Assembly: GCA_000482145.1 (NCBI GenBank)
Contig: AUXH01000283.1
Coordinates: 1 to 23,660 of the forward strand
Direction: 5' to 3'
Length of the DNA stretch: 23,660 nt
DNA from: Strigomonas culicis
Taxonomy: Eukaryota; Euglenozoa; Kinetoplastea; Trypanosomatida; Trypanosomatidae
Shown here: positions 9,447 through 17,342 of the stretch, piece after piece
Numbering within the stretch: the first letter of the stretch is position 1
Layout of the letters: each line of letters starts with the position of its first letter
Notes under the pieces: model-generated
The model's input: only the letters and a program-made list of their open reading frames with translations
What the model was told of the DNA's origin: nothing
Database searches by the model: none
Position numbers and translations under genes: made by a program

Positions 9447-12400
9447 CCGCCGCCCGCACCCGCGGCGGGCGGCGCGGACCCCACCTCGCGCGGAAAGGCG
9501 CCGCGCGCGAGGGCGCGCTCCATCAGCGCGGTCAGCACCTGCATCGCGCGGGCGTCCATGTCCTCGTCGCACTCGGACTTCGCCAGCGTGTGGGCCCAGA
9601 GCATGAGGATGCGCACAAAGAAGCGCTCGAGGGCCGAGAAGGAGGCGTGGAGGCTGGGGAAGGAGCCCTGGTGGTTCTCGCCCGTGGGGTCCGCACCGCC
9701 CGCACCGCCACCGCTGCGGCCCCCGTCCTGCTCGCCGACGGAGGTGATCGAGGAGTCCGCGCGCATGGCCTTCTGCTCCGCGGCCGAGGGCGCGGCGAAG
9801 AAATAGAGCGGGATCTCCGTCATGATGACCGCCTCGCTCGTCAGGGGCGCCACCTCCAGCACCAGGTAGGCCTGCTCCAGCGTGCGGGCAGTCTTCTCCA
9901 CGAAGGAGGTGAACTCGGCGGCCGAGAGCGTGTCACGGACGCTGAACAGCGAATGCAGCGACGCGGCACCCGACGCGGCCAGCGCCGCCGCGCCGCCACC
10001 CGCCGTGACGCCGGGCAGTGGTGCCTCCGTCGTGGGCGTCCCCGGCAGTGTGTCACTCGCGACTTGCGCGTGCCGATGCAGCGACGCTTGAAACACCCGA
10101 AGCGTGTTCAGAATGGTGATATGGCCGTGGTACAGCTCGAACTTGCGGTACCCCATGAGCACCACGTGCGGCAGCAGCAGACCCGCCGCGAGGGACACGT
10201 CGACGCCGACCTTGGCGTTGAGAAAAATCGAGTTCAGCACGCCCACCACCTGCCCCACCAGCGCCACGTACGACGGCACCTGCTCCCACGTGCACAGCTC
10301 CGCGGCGTCGCCCAGTCCCTCCTCGTCGTTCAGACACCGGCTGTCCCCCAGCGCCCTGTCGTGCCGTGCCCGCTGGCCGTCGAAGGAGATGTTCGCGGAC
10401 GGCGTCGCCGAGGCGGAGCTGATGGAGCCGTTGTTGCCGTCGTCGCTGTCCAAGTTGCCGGAGGACGTGATGGACGTCAGAACCGTGGCCGCGGTGATCC
10501 CGGACCCCGCCGCGGCCCGCTCGCGCTTGTGGTCCGCGCCGCTGCTGAACATGCTCTTGAAGAAGGACTTGGCGAAGTTGGGCTGCTCCTTCTTCTTCGC
10601 AGAGCGCTTGTCGCCCACCGCAAAGGACACGTTTTTCTCCCGCACGACGGAGCCCATCTCGGTGCCGCCGGCGCTGTGATCGGGCGTGCTGGCGAAGGAT
10701 ATGTTCCCACCAAACGTTTTATGCGGGCCGCCGCTGTAGTTGGCGTTGGAGCAGGACCCACTCATGCTCGGCACGCGGGGGAGGCTGCCCTTGTTACCCC
10801 CGCTCATCGCCGCGGTGTCGTAGGCGAAGGTACTGTTCTGGTGGGCGAGAGGCGTCGACCCCAACATGGTGTTCTTCGACGCATGCACGATGGAGAAGGA
10901 GTTGTTCACGTTGATGGTGCCCCCCGTGCCGCCAGTCCCGGAGGGAGGCAGCTTCACGCCGAGCTTCAGGCTCGAGCGGCCCTCCGACTTCAGCGCCGAG
11001 GGCATGGAAGGACTCGCGTTGGGGTTGGTCGTCAGCGCGGTGGACGCGTTTGGGGCGGGCCGACGGCTGTGCATCTCATCGAGCGAGCAGAGCTCCCGGC
11101 AGAACTGAAACAGCGCGTGGTCGCAGGCCACGATCTCCGGCGCCGCCTCCGCGGTCTCCTGCACGCTGACCGACAGGTCCGACTTGATGATCTCCTGTAG
11201 CAGCCGCTCGCGAAGGTCCTGCAGTACCGCGGCGTCGCGCTCCGGCACGGCGCGCTCGCCGACGCTGGCGCCGCCGTGGTCCTCCGCGTCCGGCGCGGCG
11301 CTCGCCTGCCGCGCCTCCCGCTTCCGCGGCTCCGCCTGGATGGTCTCGAGCATCGCCACCACCGTGCGCAGCGAGACCACGACATTTTCGTACAGCATCA
11401 CTTTGGTCATGATCTGCGTCAGGACCTCCCGTGCGCCCATCCGCGCGACGGTGCTGCCGGCCAGCCGCTCCGCCTCCCACCTGCTCTGCTCCTCCTGAAG
11501 GCCCTTGACACTGAGCGTCACGAAGCTGTTGATGGTCGACATCACGGCCCAGTGCCCGTACTCGCCGGTGCGCTTGATGGCCTCAATCACGACATCGAGC
11601 GCCAAGTGCATCAGTTCATCAAAGGCGCTGCAGCGGCCAAATCGTATGAACTGATGTAGCACCTGCGCCATGAGGGCGGAGGGGCTGTCCCCCTCCTTGG
11701 TAGACTTGTTCCCGCGCGCCTCGTGTCCGAAGGAGTCGTTTCTCGTCCTGTGAGCCGCGTTGGGGTTGGAAGAGAAACTGTCCGTGCTGCTCTGCGCCTG
11801 ACTAATAAAAGTGTCGTCCGCATCGTTCACCGAGTCGCCGTGACTGGTGGCTCCATGATGGGTCTTCTCTTGCGTATGGTGCTCGCTGCTGCCGCCCGCC
11901 CCGCAAGTACACCGCTTATGCAATGAAATAGGTCGGATTTCCGCGTCGCGGTACCGCTCTAGCTTCGCAAAGTAGCACGACGTCCACGACGACAGCGTGC
12001 TCCGCGGCCTCGACAGGGCGTAGAGGGCGCGCTCCATCGCCTCTATCACCTGCAGACCCTCGTCCGCGACGACGCGGCCGTGGCAGCCGCTGCTGCTGCT
12101 GCCAGGTCGCTCATGCCCCTCCCTGGACGAGGTCGACAGCGACGTGATGCTCTCGTTTTGGGCCGGAGAGCCCGTCCTGGAGGTGTCGGTGTCCTCGCCG
12201 CCGCTGCCGATGCCGGCCTTCCCCAGCGGCACCGCGGGGCTCGACGTCGCGTTCGGGTCGACCTCTGCCGGTCGCAGCAGCTGCCGCTTCATAATGCGCA
12301 ACTTGATGCCGTAGAACATGTACGTGACGCACGGGGTGGGCTCCGAGTACAGCACCTCGTGCGCGCAACCGCGGTGCGCGGTGCAGCAGTGGTGCATCGC

Positions 12401-13438
12401 CCGCAGCACGTCACTGGTCGCGAGGACGAGGGCGGTGGACACGGTGCCGCCGCCGTCGGTCGACGCGTGGCCGCGACGCTCTGGCGTGTGCGCGTAATCC
12501 TTCGCGCTCGAGCTGGCGGCGCTCGGCGGCGACAGCAGCGGGTCCGCCGTGGCGCAGCACTGTGCCGCGTAATCACAGAACTGAACGTAGACCTGCGACA
12601 TCCAATGGAAGTGCTTCTCCTCGACGATGTAGTTGCAGACGGATTCGAAGAGGGCGTCGCCTGGATGGGCCGCGCCGCCGCTGGCGTTCCCACTGCTGCT
12701 CACCCCGGCGGACGCGGCTGGCGTCTTCACTTTGGGCGTGCCCGCCGTGCTGCGGGCGCCCGGCTGCAGCATGAGCCGCAGCCGCTTCACGGAACAGAAG
12801 CTCCGCAGCAGCGAGAAGAGGCGGTCCGTGCCGAACCGCTCAATCAGCTCCATGCGCTTCGCTCTGTCACCCACGTACAGCTGCGCGTTCTGCGTCAGGG
12901 CCGTCTTGAGGTACACCAGCAGACTGTACGCGAGCTCGGTGCACAGGAGGAGGGGGGTGCTGCTGACGTAGTACAGCAGGTGGGTGTGCTGCGTGTACGC
13001 GGTGCGCCAGAACAAAATGGCGAATTCCGTCCACAACCGCCGCTCCGTGTTGTCATCGACCGCGATGGCGGTCTCTGGCGCGCTCATCCGTGGCGCCGTC
13101 CGCTTCTCCATCTTCTCAAGCAGCACGTCGGAGGGCGTGAACGCGGTCGTATTGAGCGGCGCGAGGGCAGGCAGATCATCCGCGGCGGGTATCATCGCGG
13201 CGGCGCCCGCAACCCGCTTATCCTCGCGTTGCCCTAAGAAGGGCAGGCGCCGCGACTTCTCCTTCTTCGCCTCCGCTGCCTTCGGGGCGTCACTTGCGGC
13301 CGGCGTCGGCAGCGCGCCGTGAATGCGATGGAAGACGGCGGGGTTCTTGAGACGCGTGAGCGTCAGGATGGCAATCGAGGCATTGTACAGCTTCTCAACA
13401 GTGCAGAAGTCCTTCTCGGAGAGGAAGGGCATGGACAT
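9329..13438 (-). CDS. Giant BEACH-domain protein, N-terminal reading frame (about residues 1-1331)
   Basis: This is the N-terminal part of the same gene. The first ATG is at 13436-13438. The frame extends three codons further to a GTG, then meets a TAG at 13457-13459, so the ATG is the natural start. Coding character is good from 13438 down to about 9480; past about 9450 the frame becomes an Arg/Ala-rich shadow and stops at 9329. The frame is open with no stops over the overlap with the C-terminal frame (9329-9572). Adding one G to the minus-strand G run at 9445-9448 would join the frames into 4,435 codons including the stop. The protein is largely helical, with a long Ser/Gly/Asn-rich linker at about residues 796-1019 that carries five N-x-S/T-F motifs. 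A region around residues 640-780 may be armadillo-like. There is no promoter-like AT-rich spacer between the halves, so two separate genes are unlikely. Confidence 0.85.
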   Translation of the reverse strand: MSMPFLSEKDFCTVEKLYNASIAILTLTRLKNPAVFHRIHGALPTPAASDAPKAAEAKKEKSRRLPFLGQREDKRVAGAAAMIPAADDLPALAPLNTTAFTPSDVLLEKMEKRTAPRMSAPETAIAVDDNTERRLWTEFAILFWRTAYTQHTHLLYYVSSTPLLLCTELAYSLLVYLKTALTQNAQLYVGDRAKRMELIERFGTDRLFSLLRSFCSVKRLRLMLQPGARSTAGTPKVKTPAASAGVSSSGNASGGAAHPGDALFESVCNYIVEEKHFHWMSQVYVQFCDYAAQCCATADPLLSPPSAASSSAKDYAHTPERRGHASTDGGGTVSTALVLATSDVLRAMHHCCTAHRGCAHEVLYSEPTPCVTYMFYGIKLRIMKRQLLRPAEVDPNATSSPAVPLGKAGIGSGGEDTDTSRTGSPAQNESITSLSTSSREGHERPGSSSSGCHGRVVADEGLQVIEAMERALYALSRPRSTLSSWTSCYFAKLERYRDAEIRPISLHKRCTCGAGGSSEHHTQEKTHHGATSHGDSVNDADDTFISQAQSSTDSFSSNPNAAHRTRNDSFGHEARGNKSTKEGDSPSALMAQVLHQFIRFGRCSAFDELMHLALDVVIEAIKRTGEYGHWAVMSTINSFVTLSVKGLQEEQSRWEAERLAGSTVARMGAREVLTQIMTKVMLYENVVVSLRTVVAMLETIQAEPRKREARQASAAPDAEDHGGASVGERAVPERDAAVLQDLRERLLQEIIKSDLSVSVQETAEAAPEIVACDHALFQFCRELCSLDEMHSRRPAPNASTALTTNPNASPSMPSALKSEGRSSLKLGVKLPPSGTGGTGGTINVNNSFSIVHASKNTMLGSTPLAHQNSTFAYDTAAMSGGNKGSLPRVPSMSGSCSNANYSGGPHKTFGGNISFASTPDHSAGGTEMGSVVREKNVSFAVGDKRSAKKKEQPNFAKSFFKSMFSSGADHKRERAAAGSGITAATVLTSITSSGNLDSDDGNNGSISSASATPSANISFDGQRARHDRALGDSRCLNDEEGLGDAAELCTWEQVPSYVALVGQVVGVLNSIFLNAKVGVDVSLAAGLLLPHVVLMGYRKFELYHGHITILNTLRVFQASLHRHAQVASDTLPGTPTTEAPLPGVTAGGGAAALAASGAASLHSLFSVRDTLSAAEFTSFVEKTARTLEQAYLVLEVAPLTSEAVIMTEIPLYFFAAPSAAEQKAMRADSSITSVGEQDGGRSGGGAGGADPTGENHQGSFPSLHASFSALERFFVRILMLWAHTLAKSECDEDMDARAMQVLTALMERALARGAFPREVGSAPPAAGAGGGAPRPTRLAARRPTWTRAAAQGTPWRRAGCAAAPRSAQR
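9441..9470 (-). other. Apparent frame change within the BEACH gene
   Basis: The plus strand reads GGGGCCCC at 9441-9448, followed by a very GC-rich stretch to about 9470. Upstream (minus strand) the coding frame runs through EVGSAPPAAGAGGG. Downstream the sensible frame is GPTPNKASSAPSHMDTSG. One missing G in the minus-strand run explains the break exactly. The local sequence does not match the canonical X-XXY-YYZ slippery heptamer in the incoming frame, so programmed -1 frameshifting is less likely than an assembly error in a GC-rich homopolymer or a genuine mutation. Confidence 0.75.
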
Positions 13439-13686
13439 GGGCGCCACGTTGGGGAACTATATGGAAGTATACCAAATCTCTAAAACACCTATTTTACTTT
13501 TTTGTGTGCTCCCCCCTTTCTGCTATTAAGACAATGAGTTGAGATTCCTTCTATTCTCTATACACGGAATACCTCCACCACGGATGTAACACAAGAAGTG
13601 AAGGTAAAATGACCAAGTACACACACACACAAAGAGTAAAATGTATGTGAGCTACACAACAAAAGCGAAAGAAGAACAATGACTAC

Positions 13687-13712
13687 CTTTAAAAAAAAAG
13701 AGAAAAAAAAAG
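13687..13712 (-). promoter_or_regulatory. Candidate trans-splice acceptor and pyrimidine tract for BEACH
   Basis: The minus strand has a near-continuous T/C tract (plus-strand A/G run at 13691-13712), and the first AG after it is at 13688-13687. The implied 5' UTR is about 248 bases and contains no upstream ATG on the minus strand. This is the usual arrangement for spliced-leader addition. A second candidate lies further upstream at 14650-14651. Confidence 0.5.
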
Positions 13713-14649
13713 TATCCGTGAAGATTTCAAAAAAAAAGGGAAAATAAATTGATATAGATATTCAATAACGATATGGTACTTTCAGTTGTCATCGCATCAC
13801 CAATGTATATGTTGCAGAAGAAGCAGATAGGAAGAAGAGAGAGCATAAGAAGATCATTGACTGAGTACATTCAGTAGACATGCACAAATGTATAATACAT
13901 AACAATGAGAAAAGAAAAATAAAACCCAAAAAGAAGGCAAAATAAAACCAAAAATATTTAAGAACTAATAATGGTAACAATAATAATAGCAATAATCAAG
14001 CAATACAGAGAAAACGGATACAGTAAAGGGGGAAGACAAGCAACAACAAAAAGAATCTGTGCGATCATGTGAAGAGAAAAAAGCAACCACTGACACACAC
14101 TTTGTAGGACTAGACACACACACATATATATGTATAGAAACAAATAAAGTGAAGATCCAGTGAGAGAAAGAAGATATTGTGTATTACAAAGAGGTAATAA
14201 CTGTCTGTTGACTCTTTACACGTATACGCACATACTCTGACATCTACTCTATTTCTTCTTTCAGTTGTGTTTGTTTTGCCGGTTTCAGGTCCTACCATCT
14301 TGCATTTGTTTTTCTCATTCTATCTAGTAATAAGGGGAAAACAGAATTAAAAAAGAAAAAAATATTTACGTGCACATGTATACACGGAGACAGCAGTCTC
14401 TTTTCTTCCTGTTTTCTCCTTTTTTTCTTCGTTTGAGTATTAGTGACCATCATTTTTTTTTTTTAGTTCTTCAGCTATAAAAGTTTCTAAATAATGAAAA
14501 AAAAGTACATATATATATATAGAATATGGAAAACAGAAGTACATAGTACAAGATGATGTCTCGGAAAAAAAAAGCATTTAATATAATTAATGGTAACAGT
14601 GTCTCTAGCGAGTTCCAACATAAACGTAGAACAATTCCAGTTTTTCTGT

Positions 14650-14745
14650 CTGAATTATAAGTATCAAATCAATAATGGGAAAACGAAAACAAAGAAAGGT
14701 AAAAAAAGAATTCAATATTAGAAAGAGGAAGAAGGGGGGGGGGGG
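14650..14745 (-). promoter_or_regulatory. Unassigned pyrimidine tract with downstream AG
   Basis: On the minus strand a long C/T-rich tract starts about 30 bases after the E2 stop. The sequence continues through a T-rich stretch to an AG at 14651-14650. The layout looks like a trans-splice acceptor, yet the next start codon (BEACH) is about 1.2 kb further on. It could give BEACH a long alternative 5' UTR, mark a non-coding transcript, or only direct polyadenylation of the E2 transcript. Confidence 0.35.
14734..14745. repeat. 12-base G homopolymer
   Basis: Twelve consecutive G on the plus strand (C on the transcribed strand) lie about 30 bases downstream of the E2 stop codon. They are embedded in a longer minus-strand pyrimidine tract (about 14686-14745). 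Homopolymer length in an assembly is often unreliable. Confidence 0.85.
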
Positions 14746-14776
14746 AAGTACTCCCTTTTCTATCATGCTCACGCCC

Positions 14777-15610
14777 TCAAATACGTTTCAGAGCTGCCTT
14801 CTTCTTATCCACGGCTTTCTTTTTTGTCTTCTCTGCCGCCGTAGGAGCCGCACCGTTGCTAAAGCAGTTGTTTGCGTTGGCGGCAATGGACCCCGCAGCC
14901 GAGAGGTCCTCCTTCTTCCCCACCGTGTTTGTCACCGCGTTGCACGAGCTGCCGGCCAAGTTGCGCAGCCCGCAGCCCTTGCCGGGGCTGCCGCTGGCGC
15001 TGTCCACGCCATTCTCGCAGCTTGCACGGCCGGCGTGCGGGTCAGGGCTCTCGCCGCCCACCACCGGCGCCGCACTCGCACCCGCCGGCGCCGGCGGCGT
15101 GGCCGGCCGCTCCGTGTCCTCGGGCGCTCCGGGGAAGCGCGCGGCGCCCGGCGGGCGGCGAGAGTGGATGCCGGTCATCATGGCGGCCTTGCGCTCGTAG
15201 GCCGCGTAGTCCTCCAGCAGCAGCCGTCCCGCCTCCTCGTTGAGCGCGCTCTCCGGGTTGGGCTCGACCAGCAGGCAGCGGATGACGAGCAGCACATGCC
15301 GCAGCCCGAGGTCCGGCCGCCAGTCGCGCTTCAGCGCGTTCACGCAGATCTCGCCCTTCTCCGACACGTTCGGGTGAAACAGCCGCGACCGGAAGTAGCC
15401 CTTCGGCGGCACGTTTGGGTACTGCTCATCGAAGAGCAGCGCCGCGGCGAAGCGGCCGGCGGCGAAGGGCGTGCCCTCCGGCCCGTCCAGCTCGAAGCGC
15501 ACCTCATGTAGGTCCTCCGATGGCAGCACGCAGACGTCTGCGAGTGGCGCCGCGTCGATTTCCTGCAGCTGGCGCATGATGAGACGCATCCCGGCAGCAG
15601 TGAGCGGCAT
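14777..15610 (-). CDS. UBE2S: Ubiquitin-conjugating enzyme E2, UBE2S-like
   Basis: This 277-residue protein has a UBC fold at about residues 1-150. It contains the HPN motif at 79-81 and the catalytic Cys89 in GEICVNALKRDW, followed by the signature PNPESALNEEAGRLLLEDY. Known UBE2S enzymes extend Lys11-linked ubiquitin chains on substrates of the anaphase-promoting complex. Glu125 matches the human Glu131 that helps select Lys11, and Lys94 (Cys+5) matches the human auto-ubiquitination lysine. A Pro/Ala/Gly-rich linker (about 151-255) is followed by a Lys-rich tail ending DKKKAALKRI, which resembles the human C-terminal peptide ending in LRRL that docks on the APC/C. Human UBE2S has 222 residues, so the extra length is in the linker. 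The start is an ATG, with a plausible splice acceptor 10 bases upstream. Acts in nucleus and cytosol by inference. Confidence 0.93.
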   Translation of the reverse strand: MPLTAAGMRLIMRQLQEIDAAPLADVCVLPSEDLHEVRFELDGPEGTPFAAGRFAAALLFDEQYPNVPPKGYFRSRLFHPNVSEKGEICVNALKRDWRPDLGLRHVLLVIRCLLVEPNPESALNEEAGRLLLEDYAAYERKAAMMTGIHSRRPPGAARFPGAPEDTERPATPPAPAGASAAPVVGGESPDPHAGRASCENGVDSASGSPGKGCGLRNLAGSSCNAVTNTVGKKEDLSAAGSIAANANNCFSNGAAPTAAEKTKKKAVDKKKAALKRI

Positions 15611-16267
15611 GTTGGGTGTCTGTGATTCGTATCGTAAAGCGTAAATTCAATTCGAAAGATAAAGATGGAAAAAAAAACCGGTTCTATTTTTTTTTTTCGT
15701 TTCTCCTTTTCAAAGCTAATCCAGTTGGTTACTCACAAAAAAGAGGGAGTGAGAAGAAAGTGAGAAGAGAGCAAGTAGCCTGTTGATACAAGATTGAGTG
15801 AACAAAGTATGTGATCAAGAAACAGCATAACCGGGTAAATAATGGTTATAATAAAAATAGTAAACCAAAACAAACCATCAGCGAAGTATGTTGGAAAGGA
15901 AATAAGAACGAAACAACACTAGCGTATTTATAACAGTTACACCAGATGTTAGAGGAAATATATATATATATACGTGTACATATAGGAGTAAACGTATATA
16001 TATAAGAGTGACATTAAATTACTTGCAGAGTAGCTTGCGTATATGCCACATCGGAAACTGTAAAAAAAATTAAAAAAAACCACGAACAACCAAAAAAAAA
16101 GTAAGTAAAAAGGAAAAACCGTAAGTAAGAAATTACTTTCAACTTCAGGAAGATGATGCATGCTCATACATAACTGTTTCTCGTGCAAGCATTGTAGCAT
16201 TTTTTATTTTTCTTGCCTCTCTTTATGTTATGAATCCTATCAGTGATTGAGATTCCTTCAACAGCAA
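15611..16267 (-). other. AT-rich spacer between GNAT 1 and the E2 gene
   Basis: This spacer of about 657 bases is rich in poly-A and TA runs on the plus strand (for example TA at 15959-15972). It holds the E2 acceptor and, by position, the 3' UTR of GNAT 1. An 83-codon ATG frame at 15949-16200 (minus) is Phe/Tyr/Leu-rich and looks like translated pyrimidine tract. Nothing else is supported. Confidence 0.6.
15620..15677 (-). promoter_or_regulatory. Candidate trans-splice acceptor for the UBE2S-like gene
   Basis: A minus-strand pyrimidine-rich tract (about 15653-15677, including nine consecutive T) is followed by the first AG at 15621-15620, in the context CACAG. The implied 5' UTR is only about 9 bases, which is short but free of upstream ATG. 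Confidence 0.45.
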
Positions 16268-16810
16268 TTAAAATGGCATTTCAAAAAGGGTTAACACAAT
16301 CCCATCGTAGTGCTTGGGCATGCCCGCCGCGCTCTTGCTGTCAAGCGTCACTTCTCCCACAATGGCGAAACCGCAGCGATCCACGTAGTAAGCGTTGAGC
16401 TTGTCGTTGCCAGCCTTCGTGTCCATGCGAATGTACTGGAAGCCCTTCCCCTTATACACGTCGCGAATATATTGAAGAATGACCCCGATGAAGTTCTTGC
16501 CGCGGCACTCTGGATTGGTCGACACGCGGTGGATGTAGATGGAGGCGTCCTTGTCCTTCTCCCCCCAGATGAGCGGGTCGGACTCTTCCAAGAGGAACAC
16601 GCAGCCGACCTGCTCCTTGCCGCTCGCCTCGTCGTGCACGACAATCTTGTATTGCTTCTTCGCCTCGATTTCCTTCAGCACGTTTTCGCGGCAGAAACCG
16701 GTCCAGTTGTCATGACCCATCTCTTTTTGGTATTGAATTGCGATATCGTAGAGCTTCATGTGAGTATCGATGTCGCTCTCGGTGGACTGCTTCACGACAA
16801 CAGTGCTCAT
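16268..16810 (-). CDS. GNAT-family N-acetyltransferase, copy 1
   Basis: This 180-residue protein has the GNAT pattern. A strand with IYIHRVSTNP (about 91-100) is followed by the acetyl-CoA pyrophosphate loop CRGKNF (102-107), a helix (108-121), and motif-B-like GNDKLNAYYVDRCGF (134-148). The loop is R-G-K-N rather than the commoner R-G-x-G/A. GNAT enzymes move an acetyl group from acetyl-CoA to an amine; the substrate cannot be told here. The ATG at 16808-16810 is preferred: the frame extends four codons upstream only to a GTG, and the alignment with copy 2 begins exactly at this ATG. The two copies are about 65% identical (117 of 180 by eye) with no gaps. The N-terminal half (Y..Q.GH..WT.F) recalls bacterial GNATs. 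No targeting signal is evident, so it is probably cytosolic. Confidence 0.88.
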   Translation of the reverse strand: MSTVVVKQSTESDIDTHMKLYDIAIQYQKEMGHDNWTGFCRENVLKEIEAKKQYKIVVHDEASGKEQVGCVFLLEESDPLIWGEKDKDASIYIHRVSTNPECRGKNFIGVILQYIRDVYKGKGFQYIRMDTKAGNDKLNAYYVDRCGFAIVGEVTLDSKSAAGMPKHYDGIVLTLFEMPF

Positions 16811-17342
16811 TTTCTGTGGCACCTTTTTTTTTTCTTCTGTGTGGGAAAGAGAGGGATAGAGAGAGAGACGAATAGTAGAAAGACGAGGGGCCTTTGGGAA
16901 TGAAACTTACGTCGAGAAGAAAAATAGAGCGAGAGAGCAGAAGAAAAAAAAAAACAGACAACTTAGAGCACATCACCTTAACAATAGATCGCGTCGAATC
17001 CAACGCGAATGTGTTTCGAGTAAACACAGATTCCACCACGTATGCAACGGAAGCAGATAAAAACAACAAAAAAAAAGACCGACATTTGCGCCCAACAATA
17101 ATAAGAATATGTAAAGTAAAGAGGCAAAGGTAAAACGCTCATAACGCATTCTCGCTAAAGAGCCACATGGGCCTGTGCAAGAACGTGTATATACAAAAAG
17201 AGAGAAACGTGAAAATAATGAATAAAAAACATCGCCCTCTATGCAGGTGTTTTCTGACAACAACACACAGCGGAGCATCTTTCTCACTCTCTCTTTGAAA
17301 AATTGAAAGAGGCCATCACGGAGCCGAAAAGAGTATGACAAC
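16811..17342 (-). other. Spacer between the two GNAT genes
   Basis: This spacer of about 532 bases contains the GNAT 1 acceptor near its low-coordinate end and, by position, the 3' UTR of GNAT 2. A 122-codon minus-strand frame (16973-17341) starts only at TTG and is hydrophobic from pyrimidine tracts, so it is not called. Nothing else is seen. Confidence 0.6.
16837..16891 (-). promoter_or_regulatory. Trans-splice acceptor and pyrimidine tract for GNAT 1
   Basis: A long C/T-rich tract on the minus strand (about 16841-16891) ends in CCCACACAG, with the AG at 16838-16837. The implied 5' UTR is 26 bases, A-rich, and has no upstream ATG. This is the clearest acceptor in the window. Confidence 0.65.

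Larger units (their letters stand above)
13439..14776 (-). other. Long AT-rich spacer between the E2 gene and the BEACH gene
   Basis: This is the longest spacer in the window (about 1.34 kb). It is rich in poly-A runs on the plus strand, with short CA runs at 13619-13631 and around 14112-14125 and a TA run near 14508-14521. A G run of 12 bases (C on the minus strand) lies at 14734-14745. No ORF beginning with ATG and showing coding character was found; the small minus-strand frames here are Phe/Leu-rich products of pyrimidine tracts. It should contain the E2 3' UTR and the BEACH 5' UTR. Confidence 0.6.

Noticed and set aside
9441..9448. Programmed -1 ribosomal frameshifting at the BEACH frame change.
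   Set aside because: The shift has the right sign, but the incoming-frame bases do not form a canonical X-XXY-YYZ heptamer and a GC-rich homopolymer error is simpler. It is kept only as an alternative.
13789..13992. 67-codon very hydrophobic minus-strand frame in the long spacer.
   Set aside because: It begins at TTG, not ATG, and its composition is explained by T-rich sequence.
14675..15511. 278-codon plus-strand frame opposite the E2 gene.
   Set aside because: Its conserved counterpart is the clear UBC domain on the minus strand; the plus-strand product is Arg/Ala/Val-rich with no recognisable fold.
15949..16200. 83-codon minus-strand frame with hydrophobic product.
   Set aside because: Phe/Tyr/Leu-rich composition follows from pyrimidine and TA tracts in the spacer; codon use is unlike the neighbouring genes.
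16973..17341. 122-codon minus-strand frame between the GNAT genes.
   Set aside because: It starts at TTG and its hydrophobic part reads pyrimidine tracts; no similarity to either neighbour was seen.
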